From Arachis hypogaea (taxonomy: Eukaryota > Streptophyta > Magnoliopsida > Fabales > Fabaceae): DNA of 64,000 nt. The stretch covers positions 151,844,699 through 151,908,698 of the forward strand of contig NC_092050.1 in NCBI RefSeq assembly GCF_003086295.3. Reading direction: 5' to 3'. Below the pieces are notes generated by a model that ran no database searches, was not told where the DNA came from, and saw only the letters and a program-made list of their open reading frames with translations. A program made the position numbers and the translations under genes. Positions 48,350 through 61,500 of this stretch are shown one piece after another. Numbering within the stretch: the first letter of the stretch is position 1; each line of letters begins with the position of its first letter.

Positions 48350-49981
48350 GAGTGAAGTATATTTTTTGTCTCTGAAATTTGTTAAAAGTTTTAAAAATAT
48401 CTCTAAGTTTTGATTTGTTTCAATTTTGTTCATCAAGTTTTCGATTTGCATCAATTTTATCCTAATTACTAATTTTTTTATAATTAATATTTTTTTTCAA
48501 ATATAACCCTCCTTTATACCTATCATCATCACAATTCTGTCTCTCTTTCTTTCTCTCTTTTCATCCTCACTGTCAACTCCACCACCATTATCATTATTGA
48601 GCAACCACCGTCAACCTCCTCTTTTATTGTCGCTGGCCAAACCCCTCATTCTCTTTTTTTCTCTTTTCTTTTCCGACTCTCCATCTCCATCACCACCATC
48701 TCCGTTGAGCCCCATTCTCAATGACCACCACCATTTTTCTTCTTTTTCGTGGAAACCAGCACCGTTAAAACCATCACTCTTCCTCCTTCTCTGTTAGCAA
48801 ACCCAGCTTAGGGAAAAAATCACAGCACAAGATCAAAGAACCATAACCACTAATAATAATGAGAAGAAGCTTGAGTGCCAATACTGTTTGAAGGAATTTG
48901 CAAATTTACAAGTACTTGGTGGGCACCAAAATGCTCTCAAAGAAAAGAGGATAAAGAAAAAAAGGTTGCAGCTTCAAGTAAGCAAAGCCACTATAAACTA
49001 CTATCTTCAACAGCCCAATTTTCCAAACAACAATCATCATGATTTTTTCTCATCATAATCATAATCATAATAACAGTAACACCCCTTGGTTCTATGATCC
49101 TTCTTCTTACAACTACTATTCTGACTTTACAATTTGTGAAAAATCCCAAATTAGCTTCAACCCCAATGATCAAGATTCAAACTTTTTGGTCGAGAAAGCA
49201 TCAAATAGTAATTGGTATTCATCTCTGCCATCATCATATCAAGCTGCTGCTTCTTCACAGCAAGATTCTTGCATATTCAAATTTTCTAATACTAGTATAG
49301 ATGATAATAATAATAATAATAGGACTTACAACATCTTCAAGCCTTGCAACTTTCTTAATTCTTCAAATCATCAAATACAAAGCCATAGTAGTAATAACAA
49401 AGCTTTAGATCTTCAATTAGGCTTCAATTTGCAGTCAAATACAAGAGGGGCCTAATTTATTAGTATAATTATTGATTAGGGTATACATGATATATGCATG
49501 CAATGAAAAGATAGGAAGCTGGGTTTGCTAACAGAGAAGGAGGAAGAGCGATGGCTTTGACGGTGCTGGGTTTCTGCGAAGAAGGAGAAAAATGGTGGTG
49601 GTCATCGAGAATGGAGCTCAACAGAGATGGTGGTGATGGAGATGGAGGGTCGGAGAAGAAAGGAAAAAGAAGGAGAATGAGGAGTTTGGCCGGCGACGAT
49701 GAAGGAGGAGGTTAACAGTGTTGCTCAATAATGATGGTGGTGGTGAAGATGACAGTGAGATGAAAAGAGAGAAAGAAGGAGAGACAGAGGATTGTGATGA
49801 TGATGATAGTATAAGGAAGGGGGTATACTTGGAAAGAAAAATATTAATTATCAGAAAATTAGTAATTAGGATAAAATTGATGCAAATCGAAAACTTGATG
49901 GACAAAATTGAAACAAATCAAAATTTAGGAATATTTTTAAAACTTTTAGCAAATTTTTGGGACAAAAAGTATATTTTACTC
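48350..49981. mobile_element. Pack-MULE-like foldback carrying a zinc-finger gene, 1.63 kb
   Basis: Ends are GAGTGAAGTATATTTTTTGTC and, from the right, GAGTAAAATATACTTTTTGTC. Perfect 9-bp duplications TTTTATATA flank it at 48341-48349 and 49982-49990. The inverted arms are very long (48350 to ~48810 and ~49515 to 49981) and enclose a broken C2H2 zinc-finger coding region. The same end sequence occurs in the MITEs at 61992-62636. Transcripts across it could form a ~450-bp hairpin. Confidence 0.88.
48835..49455 (+). pseudogene. Captured C2H2 zinc-finger repressor (GIS/ZFP type), frameshifted
   Basis: The first open block gives [20 protein letters not shown], then [19 protein letters not shown], the single plant C2H2 finger with the QALGGH signature, here QVLGGH. 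The second zinc-binding His of the finger is Leu (HQNAL for HQNAH). The frame runs into TAA near 49053; a shift near 49040 moves to the next block (49039-49455), Asn/Ser-rich and ending LDLQLGFNLQSNTRGA, an EAR repression motif. The family controls trichome and hormone responses in the nucleus. The N-terminus is missing, and the lost His, frameshift and position inside transposon arms argue against function. Confidence 0.82.
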
Positions 49982-49990
49982 TTTTATATA

Positions 49991-51184
49991 TTAAATTAAT
50001 AAAATTTTATTTTTAAAAATTAAATTTAATTAATATACCGAAATTCAATTATTGTAAAATAAAAAAATATTATATAATATAAAAAATATTAATTAAATAT
50101 GAAAATATAATATTATATTAATAAGAGTTAAATACTTTTTTCGTCTTTAAAGTCTTCGGTCAAAATAAAAATCGTCTCGTGTCTTTTTTTTTCTTATTAA
50201 AATCATCCTCAACGTTACAAAACGTTATAAAATTATCATTTTGTCCATAATCGACATTTTTCGAAAAATTTTGTCTTTAAACAAAAAAACCCACCTCACC
50301 ACTAATCCTTGTATCATCGTCACCATGGCTACGCACCTCTCTCTCTCTCCCTCTCCCTCTCCCTCTCTCTTTTCCTCTTCCTCTTTTTCAATCATCACCA
50401 CTACCACTATCACACCACTCTTCATCCATCAATCTCACTTAATCACAACATCAATCTCACCTTATCACAACATCAATCATCCCTTCTTTCAAACAACAAC
50501 TCAATTTTAAAGTGAGAGGAGAAGGAGAAAGTTTGACATCAGCAACTCAATGACAACAAGTCAAAATTAAACTCAATTTTATAAGATATATTTCTATCCA
50601 AATAAACTAATACACCATCCTCTCTGATAAGCTATATTTTTTATTCAATTTCCAACAAATATACACCAATATCTCATTTCTAGAAAACAACTACTGCTTA
50701 TTAGTCACTTTCAAAAATTTAATTTGAATTTAAAAATCTCAGAATAAAAAATCAAAATCATTCTAATAAAATAATAATAATTTTACAAAAATACTAATGT
50801 ATATATTCTTTAAAAATAAAAATAAAAAAAAACAAAAAACAAAAAACAAAGAAGAGAATAAGAACAACGAATAAGGAAAAAGAACAAGAGAAGAAAATGG
50901 GAATAGAAAACTCGAGGTGGTGAAGAGTGAAATTGAGTTAGTCTATCGAAGGTAGCAGAGAAAAAAAATATTAAGAGAGGCGACGGTAACTGTTACAGGA
51001 GTACCATCTTCAAAATCGCGGTGTCTCCTTTGCTATTTTTGAAACCGCACGACAGTCACAAGCCCACAAAAAAAATTAATTTTTTATATATTTAACACAT
51101 TAAAAATAAAAGATTTATAATTAATTTATATTTTTTATATAACCTTTTAAATAGTGGACACACATACGCATTGCTTATGCGACG
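49991..51184. other. Intergenic with a MITE end fragment
   Basis: About 50125-50280 (GAGTTAAATACTTTTTTCGTC...) looks like one end of another MITE whose partner I could not find. A CT-rich low-complexity run lies at 50336-50385. ORFs there are low-complexity translations. Confidence 0.45.
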
Positions 51185-51345
51185 AGTAAACAGTCAAATT
51201 AGTTTTCTAAAAGATTTTTTTATTCAATTTTGTTTTTCAAAGATTTTTAATAGTTAGTCATTTTAGTCATTCTGTCACTTTTATTGCTAACGGCATCAAA
51301 ATTTGTTGATGCGATACGATAAGTAACACCACAACACACACCTAG

Positions 51346-52001
51346 TGTTGGTGGGTCCCCAATCTCAAGTGGGGCCTACACAACTTTTAAAACAAAAATA
51401 AATAAATAAATGAAAGAAAGTGGCTTTTAAGCCACAAAAAGGGAGAGAGAGTTTTTGAGACTCTCATATTGAAAAGAAAGAAAGTAACGAAGCAGGGGCT
51501 TCGTCGAAGGAGAAGAAGAAAATTTGGGGAAAAATGGCAAGCCATTTTTTATCTGATTGAACCGATAAACTTGTTCCATTTCTTATGAAATTTTAGTATG
51601 TTATTCCTGGTGTCGAGATGAACATTAGGATATAATTTGCTAGTTGTATTTTTGAGATACCCACTTTATGAAGGGTTTATGTTGATTCCATCAGTTTTGA
51701 TGATGTATTTTGTTGATTGTTGAGATGCCCTAGTGCTACTAAGAAGATTGTTTGTGTACCCATTATTTTGATAGTAAAAATTTTTACTAGACTAGATCCT
51801 GTGAATTTTTTATCCCTCTTTTTGGGGAGTTTTTCCACATTAAAATTCTGGTGTCTAATTATTTAAATTCTGCCATTCTATTTGTTGCTTGGAGTATCTT
51901 TGGTATTGCCTATTTAATCACACATGTTGTGAAAAAATTATTTTTTGTGCTTCCTCTGTTAAACAGGTTCTTATTTGAAATGTTGTTGAGTTTTTCCAAC
52001 A
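51346..52001 (+). repeat. Left LTR
   Basis: Starts TGTTGGTGGG and ends TTTCCAACA, so it has the TG...CA borders. Compared with the right LTR it lacks about 18 bases near 51650 and has scattered substitutions. Confidence 0.95.
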
Positions 52002-52072
52002 ACGTGGCATCTAGAGCTTTGGTTGTTTATTTCTGTGCTGATTAAATAGAGGAAAATACTCATGGACCAAAT

Positions 52073-55000
52073 ATGGTCAAATTGAATTCCCAAAATTACT
52101 CGATTTGGAAGACCCTCATGGAAGATATGTTGTATAGCAAGGACTTGTATGATCCTATGGAGGGGGATAAATCCAAAGGTACTAAATCCGATGCTAAATG
52201 GAAGAAGCTGAATCGGAAGGCAGTTGCTTTGATTAGGCAATGGCTTGATCTTAGCATGTATCCACATGTTGTCACCAAAACGAATGCCGAGAAGATGTGG
52301 AACAAATTGAAGGAGATATATGAGAGGAAGAATGTGCAAAACAAAGCATTCTTGATTAAGAAGCTTGTCAATATAAAGTATATTGAAGGTAAATCAATGC
52401 CGGAGCACTTAAGCATTTTTCAGGAGACAGCGAACCAACTGACAAATAATAAAATCACTTTGAATGATGAGTTGCAAGCCTTGTTGTTGTTGAGCTCTTT
52501 GCCTGATAGTTGGAAAGTTCTGGTTGTGACATTGACTAACTCAACTCCAAAAGAAAAGTTGACGTTAGCAATGGTCAAAGAGAGCATGTTGAATGAAGAA
52601 GTCAGAAGAAGAGAGCGAGGTTTGACTAATACCTCCTCCCGGTCAGAAGCACTTATTTCAAAGTCACAGGGGAGAAGTCAAAGTAGAAAACCTCACAGTT
52701 CTGACAAGTTAGAGAGTCGAAGCAAGTCAAGAGGAACGTGCAAGCTAAGAAAGGAGTTTATTTGTCACCATTGTGGCAAGTCGGGACATATCAAGAGGTA
52801 TTGTAGGTTCTTGAAAAGAGAACAATCAAAGAAAAAAACGAAGACAAAGGTAAAGATAGTGATAAAGAAACTGCTGCTATTGTTTATGAAGATGTTCTTA
52901 TCACATATGAAAATTATGTGAATCTTGTTTGTGATGATTCCACTTGGATTATGGATTCTGGTGCCTCATGTCATGTCACTCTGAGGTGTGGAATTTTCAC
53001 TTCCTATACTGCTGAAAATTTTGGCAAAATCAAATTGGGAGGTAAAGGAGTGTGTAATATCATTGGTATGGGTGATATGTAGCTTGAAACCAACATGAGA
53101 TGCAAGTTGCAGTTGAAGAATGTTAGGCATGCGCCAGATATGTGGTTCAATCTCATTTCAGTGAAGACATTGGATCAAGAGGGGTATTACACTTCCTTTG
53201 GTAGTGGAAAATACAAGATTTACTAAAGGGGATCTCATTATTGCTAGAGAAGACAATAGTCTCACTACTCTTTATCAGTTACAAGCAAAGTTGTGCAAAA
53301 AAAAGGTGAAAGTAGCTGATGATTCCTCTTCTGATTTGTGGCATATACGTCTTGGTCACTTGAGCGAGAAAGGACTAAGCGTCTTAGCCAAGAAGCACTC
53401 ACTTTCAGCGAAAGATACAACTTTAAATACTTATAGTCATTATTTTATTGGAAAGTATGTTAGAGTATCATTTCATAGTTCTGGACCTCATAGGAGATCA
53501 CATGTTCTAGATTTAGTTCACACTGATGTTTGCACTATGGATGCTAAGACACTAGGTGGTGCATGGTATTTTGTTACTTTTATTAATGATTATTCTCGAA
53601 AAGTGTGGACTTTTGTTTAGAAATCTAAAGACCAGGTGCTCGGTATCTTTAAACACTTTCATGCAAGTGTTGAAAGAGAAACGGGAAGAAAATTGAAATG
53701 TGTTCGAGCAGATAATGGTAGTGAATACAGGGGTCCGTTTGAAGAGTATTGTAAAAGACATGAGATTAAGTTTGAGAAGATGGTTCTTAAAACTCCTCAA
53801 CATAATGGAGTTACAGAGAGAATGAATTACACTATCAATGATAGAATCAGGTGTATGTTCTCTCATGCAAAGTTGCTTAAATCCTTTTGGGGTGAAGCAA
53901 TGAGGACTGCGGTAGATTTGATCAACCTTTCTCCTTCAGTTCCACTAAATGGTGATGTTCTAGAGAAAGTTTGAAGAGGAAAAGATGTCTCTTATAGTCA
54001 CTTGCGAGTGTTCGACTGTAGGGCTTTTGTTCACATTCCAAGAGATGAAAGGTCCAAACTTGATGGAAAGTCAAAGCAGTGTATCTTCATGGGTTATGGT
54101 CACGAAGACTTTGGTTAAAGATTATGGGATCCGGTGAGAAAGAAGATAATTAGAAGTTGAAATGTGATTTTTGTTGAAGACCAAACGATTGATGATCTTG
54201 AGAAGACAGATAAGTCAGCAATAACTGTTAGACGTTCTGCTGATGATGAACCTGGTCCTTCCACTTGACCTTCTGTTGATGGGGAATATGTACAAGTTGA
54301 TAATAATGGTGATGATTGGCATGATGAACCTACACCTCAACTTGAGGTGCCAGATGTTGAAGTTCCACCTGAACCACCCGTTGAGCCTGAATTGAGAATA
54401 TCTACTAGAGAGCGTCATCCTTCTCAGAAATACTCTCCTCATAAGTATGTGATGAACACTGAGACTGGAGAGCCAGAGAGCTACCAGGAAGCTATGTCTG
54501 ATGAGCATAAAGAAGATTGGTTGAAGGCCATGCAAGAAAAAATAAAATTCCTTGCATGAGAATCATGCGTTAGAATTGGTGAAGCTACTGAAGGGTAAGA
54601 GAGCATTTAAGAATAAATGGATGTTCAAATTGAAAGTAGATGAAAATGTCTCACGGCCAAGGTATAAAGCCCAAATGGTTGTGAAAGGCTTTGAGTAAAA
54701 GAAAGGTATTGATTTTGAGGAGATTTTCTCTCCAGTTGTGAAGTTGTCCTCTATTCGAGTTGTGCTTAGTTTGGCGGCTAGCTTGAATTTAGAGGTTGAG
54801 CAGCTTGATGTGAAGACTGCATTCCTTCACAGTGACATAGATAAAGAAATTTATATGGAGCAACCAGAGGGTTTCGAGGTTAAAGGAAATGAGCATCTTG
54901 TATGCGAGATGAAGAAGAGCTTATATGGGCTGAAGCAAGTGCTAAGACAGTGGTACACGAAGTTTGATTCCTTCATGAAAGATCATGGGGATAGTAAGAC

Positions 55001-56035
55001 TTCTTCTGATCATTGTGTGTATGTTATGAAATTCTCTGATGGTGATTTTATAATTCTTTTACTTTATGTTGATGATATGTTGATTGTTGGTCATGACACT
55101 AAAAAGATTGAAAGTCTTAAGAAAGACTTGAACAGATCCTTTGCTATGAAAGATTTGGGTCCTGCAAAGAAAATTCTTGGCATGAGTATCACTCGTGACA
55201 GGAAGAATGGAAAATTGTGGTTGTCACGGTAGAAGTATATTGAGAAGTTTTTAAAGAGGTTTAACATGAGTAATTCCAAACCTATTAGTACTCCACTTGC
55301 TAGTCATTTCAAGCCGAATTCACGGCAATGTCCTACAAGTGAAGAAGAGAAAGCAGAAATGAAGAAGATTCCATATGCATCTGCAGTTGGCAGTTTGATG
55401 TATGCTATGGTTTGCACCAGGCCAGATATTGCTCATGCCATTGGAGTTGTTAGTCGGTTTCTCTCTAATTCTGGCAAGAAACACTGGCAACCAGTGAAGT
55501 GGATTTTCAGATACCTTAATGGTACTTTCAGAGTTTGTTTATGCTTTGGGAGTGGCCAACCTGTATTGGATGGTTACACAGATGCGAATATGACTGGGGA
55601 TCCTGATTCAAGGAAGTCTACTTTTGGTTATATGATGACTTTTGCAGAGAGAGCTGTGTCGTGGCAATCTCGACTTCATAAATATATTGCTTTGTCTACT
55701 ATAGAGGCAGAATACATTGTTGAAGCTTCTAAGGAACTCTTGTGGGATGAAAAAATTTCTACAAGAGTTAGCATCAATCAAGAGAAGTTTGTGTTATTTT
55801 GTGACAGTCGGACTGCTATCCATCTCAGCAAGAATCCTACGTTTCATTCCAGATCGAAGCACATAGAGGTGAGATATCATTGGATACGTCAAGCGTTTGA
55901 GATGAAGTCATACGCACTTGAGAAGATCCATACTGATGATAATTGTTCAGATATGATGACTAAGATTTTACCTGCAGTTAAGTTTGATTCTTGCAAAGAG
56001 AAGGCGGACTTGGTAGAGCAGCCTATCTCCACTTG
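52073..56035 (+). pseudogene. Copia gag-pol polyprotein, disrupted
   Basis: Gag starts MVKLNSQNYSIWKTLMEDML and holds the knuckle CHHCGKSGHIKRYC near 52770. A shift near 52845 precedes protease (WIMDSGASCHVT, ~52950). Integrase: the GAG pre-integrase HLGHL-like block near 53350, HTDVC near 53520 and ADNGSEY near 53710. RT: LDVKTAFLHSDI near 54810 and YVDDMLIV near 55065. RNase H: TDANMTGDPDSRKSTFGYM near 55580 and EAEYI near 55705. At least nine stops interrupt it, several where Gln or Arg is expected (TAG after WLSR at 55230, TAA in GFEQKKG at 54696, TGA near 54152). The protein would process, reverse-transcribe and integrate the element. Confidence 0.92.
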
Positions 56036-56054
56036 AGTTGGTAAGGGAGAGATT

Positions 56055-56728
56055 TGTTGGTGGGTCCCCAATCTCAAATGGGGCCCACATAACTTTTAAA
56101 ACAAAAATAAATAAATAAATGAAAGAAAGTGGCTTTTAAGCCACGAGAAGGGAGAGAGAGTTTTTTAGACTCTCATATTGAAAAGAAAGAAAGAAACGAA
56201 GCAGAGGCTTCGTCGAAGGAGAAGAAGAAAATTTAGGGGAAAAGGGCAAGCCATTTTTTATCCGATTGACCCGGTAAACTTGCTCCATTTCTTATGAAAT
56301 TTTAGTATGTTATTCCTGGTGTAGAGATGAACATTAGGATATAAGTTTCTAGTTGTATTGTCTTCTCTTTTGTCTGACTTGAGATACCCACTTTGTGGAG
56401 GGTTTATGTTGATTCCATCAGTTTTGATGATGTATTTTGTTGATTGTTGAGATGCCCTAGTGCTACTAGAAAGACTGTTTGTGTTCCCATTATTTTGATA
56501 GTGGAAGTTTTTACTGGACTAGGTCTCGTGGGTTTTTTGTCCCTCTTATTGGGAGTTTTTCCACATTAAAATTCGGGTGTCTGATTATTTAAATTCTGTC
56601 ATTGTATTTGTTGCTTGGAGTATCTTTGGTATTGCTTATTTAATCACACAGGTTGTGGGAAAATTATTTTTGGTGCTTCCGCTGTTAGACAGGTTCTTGT
56701 TTGAACTATTGTTGAGTTTTTCCAATAC
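56055..56728 (+). repeat. Right LTR
   Basis: Starts TGTTGGTGGG directly after the purine tract and ends TTTCCAATA, one base off the TG...CA rule. Confidence 0.95.
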
Positions 56729-57056
56729 CTAGTAATCTTAATTGGCGGCTAACATGATAAGTTTATGAAATTAGATCAAATAAACTCTAAATTGAAGGAT
56801 TCCAATGCCTCAAGTTCTCCCCTCAATTAGATTTTGATTTGATCTAATTCTATAAATCATGCTAATAGTCAATTAAGACTCCTATGTGTGTATTGTAGTA
56901 TCACTTAACGTGTCACATTAACAAATTTTGGCGCGATCAACAAAAAAAAATAACAGAAAGACTAACGTGATTAATTTAAAATTTTTGAAAGACGAATTTG
57001 GAGACTAATTTAAAAACGAATAATCTTTTAAAGACAAATTTAACCATTTAGTTATT

Positions 57057-58201
57057 TACCCCTTACGTGACACATTTCATATACAAAAATCATGCTAATT
57101 GTTAATATGTTAAGTAGCATACACGTACGGTTGCAGTATATTGTATAGGAAAAAAGTTTTGCTAAGTAGATAATAGAGGGTGCAAACAACGTGAATAATG
57201 GAATGCAGGTCTAGTAAAATAAAAAACATCCCATCCTATTTCCACTACAATTCTAATCTCTCACCTTTTACCTTTCTCTCTTTTTACTGCAGCCGCTTCA
57301 CTTTCCCTTCCCTATCGTGCCGTTACCAACGCACCTCACCACCACCGCCACTGTCTAAAGAAGCAACGCGCCGCACAACCGCTGCACCTTCTTCTCCCAT
57401 GCGTTGCGCCGCCCTGTGCTCCCTGCAACCAACGTTGTCACTGCACCTTCTTCCCTGTGTCGCGCCCCTTGCTCTCGACGCTGCCGCTGCACTTTATTTT
57501 TCCATGCGTTGCGCTGCCCCTGTTCTCCCTGCAAGCGACGCTGCTATTGCGCGCCTTCTTCTCCCTCCTGTGACGTCGCATCGTCGCCGAGTAGAGGCCT
57601 TGTTCCGCCGCTAGCTGCTCCAACGCTGCACCTCTGCCCTTGCTTCCACGCCGTTGTATTGTGTCTTCGTCACTTTCATTGTGTGTCACGTTGTTTTGTT
57701 CACCCAAATAGTAAGATTCAAATAAACATCCACATCTTAGTGAAAAGAACCATCTGTACATAGTAAAATGAATATCTTGCGAAGCATGTGCATGCATAAT
57801 CAAGCAAATCAAGTAAAATACCAATAAATAAACATCAACTTTAGAATGAAAAGAACCATCTACATACATAATAAAATGAACATCCGACTAAGTTGATAAA
57901 AAATAAGTAACGAAACAGTAGCTGCGAAGGCTTTGGGTTCGCGATACAACAGCAGCAGCGGTAGCACAGGATTGCAAGAGAGTGGTTGCAAAAAAAAAAA
58001 TCAAAATTATGATTAATCTAATTAATTTAAAATTTGATTTTTAAAATTAAAATTAACTTTTTTTTTATTTATTATTTACATTGTTAAAAAAAAACAGTAT
58101 TCTCCTATATTGTTTATCATGAGTGAATGCATAATAACCATTCAATTCAATAGCCTTGTTAAGTCTAAGCGTGTAGGGATTAAAGAGAGGACATGAACGT
58201 A
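57057..58201. other. GC-rich low-complexity block and a ~106-bp tandem repeat
   Basis: 57290-57650 is unusually rich in CGC, CTGC and CCTTCTTCTCCC repeats (TGCGTTGCGC(C/T)GCCCCTG twice, about 130 bp apart). It gives open frames in several phases but no recognisable domain. At 57721-57777 and 57827-57884 a unit AATAAACATC...GAAAAGAACCATCT is repeated with substitutions. I read these as repeat-derived sequence, not a gene. Confidence 0.5.
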
Positions 58202-58211
58202 TTTTAAGTTT

Positions 58212-58550
58212 AGATAAAATATATTTTTTACCTTTAAAATTAATTAAAAATTTTAAAAATATTTTTAAATTTTATTTTATTTTAATTTTGTTCAAAATTT
58301 TTTTATTTGTATGAAATATAATTAATTATAATAGTTAAATTTTTAAAAGTTTAAAACTAATTTAATAATAATATATGATAATTATGTTTTATTTATTTAT
58401 ATATGTTAAAAGTTATTTTGATAAAATTATTATTGAATTGATTTTAAATTATTTTAAAATTTAATCATCAAAAATATATTTGATGAAAATAAAAAAATTT
58501 TAGAATAAAATTAAAATAAAATAAAATTTAAGTATATATATACTTTATCC
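58212..58550. mobile_element. MITE, 339 bp, 10-bp TSD
   Basis: Ends AGATAAAATATATTTTTTACC and, in reverse complement, GGATAAAGTATATATATAC, with long imperfect inverted arms. Flanks TTTTAAGTTT (58202-58211) and TTTTAACTTT (58551-58560) differ at one base. Probably related to the elements at 61992-62636. Confidence 0.7.
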
Positions 58551-58560
58551 TTTTAACTTT

Positions 58561-61500
58561 TAAGTATCTAAGTACCGATCCAATCCCCAACCACAGTAGT
58601 AAGGAAAGGAATTGCGTCTGCCCCTCTTTTTCAACGTACGGTCGATTCAAAAGGGTTTGTCACTTTGTCTTCATCAATATATATAAATTAATACTCGGTT
58701 AGAACTTGGAAGAAGAACATCAAGATTAGGGATATCAGACAGGAAGATGTTCACGTATGTCATGTCGATGTCCTTTTTGAAATATGATATTTCAACAACA
58801 TTAATCATTTAGATATAATAATAAAAAAAATACAAGGTCCAGATTAAGCGAGTGAAACACAGATGAACATGAAGGTTGGGTGGTGCATGTAGACATGCAA
58901 CCGTTTTTTCTTTTAACAAGTTTTGTATGATTGAAGTTATCAGCTTGTCCTTATAGACTAATTTTAAAAGCCATTTTTTTTCCAGCCGCCATATGTGATA
59001 TGTCTTGACTGAACTGCACTAAATGGCATTATTTTTCTTCTTTTTTGGAACGAGTGTCACAACAATAATCATGCAATGTATATAAAAAAAGTTTAGTTAT
59101 TGTGTATAAAGATATCTTTGATTTTCATAAAATTTTTTATTATAGTACTATAAAATAGTTAAATTATTTATTTATTATTTGATTATTCTATTATATTAAG
59201 TTTAATTATTTTAATAGTTAATTATTTAATTAAAAATATATAAATTAATATGTATAAACAAAAACAAAATTTTGTGTAAAGGAAGAGGGGCAATGCTCCC
59301 TCTTAATTTTTTTTAACAAATTATGTATCAATTTTTATTTAACTATTTTTTTCATAAAATTAATTTTTAGAGTTAATGAAATATTTTTATACAAATTTAA
59401 TGTACCCACAATTAAAAACTTAATTAAAACTTTGACTAGAAAATTTTTTTAGAGGGAATATTTCGTTGATTTTAATATTTTTGAAACAAAAAGACTTGAC
59501 TATAAAATTAAAAGTAGTGTAAGAACGTGATTAGAAAAAAATATAAAAACTTAATTACAAATTTGATAAAACTACAAAGACCAACAGAATAATTAAACAT
59601 ATTCTTAATACATACATTTATTAAAAGATGATTACCTAAAAAAATTATGGAAATAATTATAATTTAAATAATATATATTTTTTTCAAATTTAATAAAGAC
59701 TGCATTTACAAAAGAATTAAAAAAAATTGTTCACAATTATTATTGTTATTGATTAATTAATTAATTAAATAGAATTTGTTCACGATTAACCAATAATTAA
59801 TAATAACAATAATGACAATAACAACAATTATAGTAACAATTATAATAGCAATAGATAATGGCAATGATAGAATAATAGTGATGATGATGAAAAATTATAA
59901 ATAAATCAATGAAAAAAAGTTTATAAAAAAAATTTCAGTTCGACAAATGTATGTGTTTTTATATTTTTAAATTTAACAAATAAATCAAAATTAATGTAAG
60001 TTTTTGATACGATATTGTATTAAGAAAGATAGAAATTAAAGAGAATTTAATAAAACATTTTAAAATTAGAGTTTAAGAAAATAAATTAAAGTTTTTAATT
60101 ATATTAAATATATTTATATTATTATATCATATTTTTATTTATAATATAATTTTATAGGTAAACTTTATGTACAATTAACTTCACATAAAGTTAATAACTA
60201 AAAACTATTAAATAATTTAATTAATTTAACTAAATTTTTAACTAATAATTTTTAGTTATCAATTTTATGTAAAATTAATTACATCTTATTTCTATCAAAC
60301 TTTTAATTAAACTATTGACTCAACATTAATTTTAATATTTTTTAAAAAATAAAAATATTAAGCCGTTTACACGTGTCTTTTTTAATTAGATTTCTTTTTT
60401 TGTACTAGGTATGTTAACCCTCTCATATATGTCTTTAACTTAGACCTAAAATAAATAAATAAATAAATAAATAAATAAAGAAAATCAGAGAGGAGCAACC
60501 TTCAAAGCCAAAACATTTGGGGACTTATTTTCGTCGTTTTCATCAATAAGATAGACATTTTAGAAATTTAACTCCTCACTAAACACCAAAAGTAACATGG
60601 CAACTTATTCGTACATGACATACTGTATTCCATTAAATTAGTGTGGAATACTGGATAACTTTCCAATAAGATATAGCGTAACTTGTGTATTTTTGTAAAA
60701 TAATTATCCTACCATAATTTACGTATTAAAATATAGTATAAAATTCTTAGTAAATCATGGTAGAATAACAAGATTTAGGAATAATAATATTATTATCTAT
60801 ATATAAATTATAAAAGAGAAGGTATATATAATGAATTTTGATTTACGATAATTTGATAATTATAATCTTTTTTAATATTAAAATAGCCAAATATATTTTT
60901 TTGGACACAACCGAATAAAAAAAATCTAATATCATTAGATATTAAATTTAAATCTTCATATAAGTACCACAGCAATGAACTAATTTTTTTTTTTTTGTAA
61001 AAACTAAAGTTAAAAATATGTGGATTGAAATTAATTCAAAGTCTATAAATTAGATTCAGTGAAGCCACTAAAAAAATAAATATTTTTCTCTGTCATTAAA
61101 TCTATTAGACGTACATTTTTTGTTCGAATTTTGTGTTTTTAAAAAATTAGATGTCGAACAAGTATTTTAAAAGATTTAAATGAGAATGTTATTAAAGTTG
61201 TATTTTTAAGTTTTTCAAAAGACAAATTAAAAGTAAAAGAGTTAATTTTAAAGAAAAATTAGAAGAAGAGTTCAATATTTTTAATTGTAATGTTAATATT
61301 TGAAAATTAAATTTTATTTTGATATATATTATTTACTTATTTTATATAATATTATTTTTACTAAGGTAGCTGCTGAATATGTTTATAATTTTTTACTAAA
61401 AAATTGAATGATTTGTTAATAAATATAAAAACTAAATATGCTAGGATATGTTGCTAATGGTGTGTATTTTAAGAATGGCATAAAGATTTAATTCTCAATG

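Larger units (their letters stand above)
51346..56728 (+). mobile_element. Ty1/copia LTR retrotransposon (Tork/TNT1-like), 5.4 kb
   Basis: Two LTRs, a tRNA-Met-like primer site just after the left LTR (GTGGCATCTAGAGC, near 52004), a gag-pol region in order PR-INT-RT-RNaseH, and a purine tract (AAGGGAGAGA) before the right LTR. Flanked by the 5-bp duplication CCTAG (51341-51345, 56729-56733). PR-INT-RT-RH order defines copia. Multiple stops show it is inactive. Confidence 0.95.
51185..57056. mobile_element. Foldback MITE split by a copia retrotransposon
   Basis: The ~155 bases before the left LTR and the ~325 after the right LTR are inverted repeats of each other: TCAAAATTTGTTGATGCGA and AACACCACAACACACACC on the left match TGTATTGTAGTATC and CAAATTTTGGCGCGATC on the right. 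Outer ends start GTCAAATTAGTTTTC and finish AAAGACAAATTTAACC. The copia inserted near the centre, so the MITE is older. No clear outer duplication. Confidence 0.7.

Noticed and set aside
57198..57869. Overlapping ORFs of 119-143 codons
   Set aside because: Low-complexity GC-rich repeat open in several frames on both strands with no recognisable domain.
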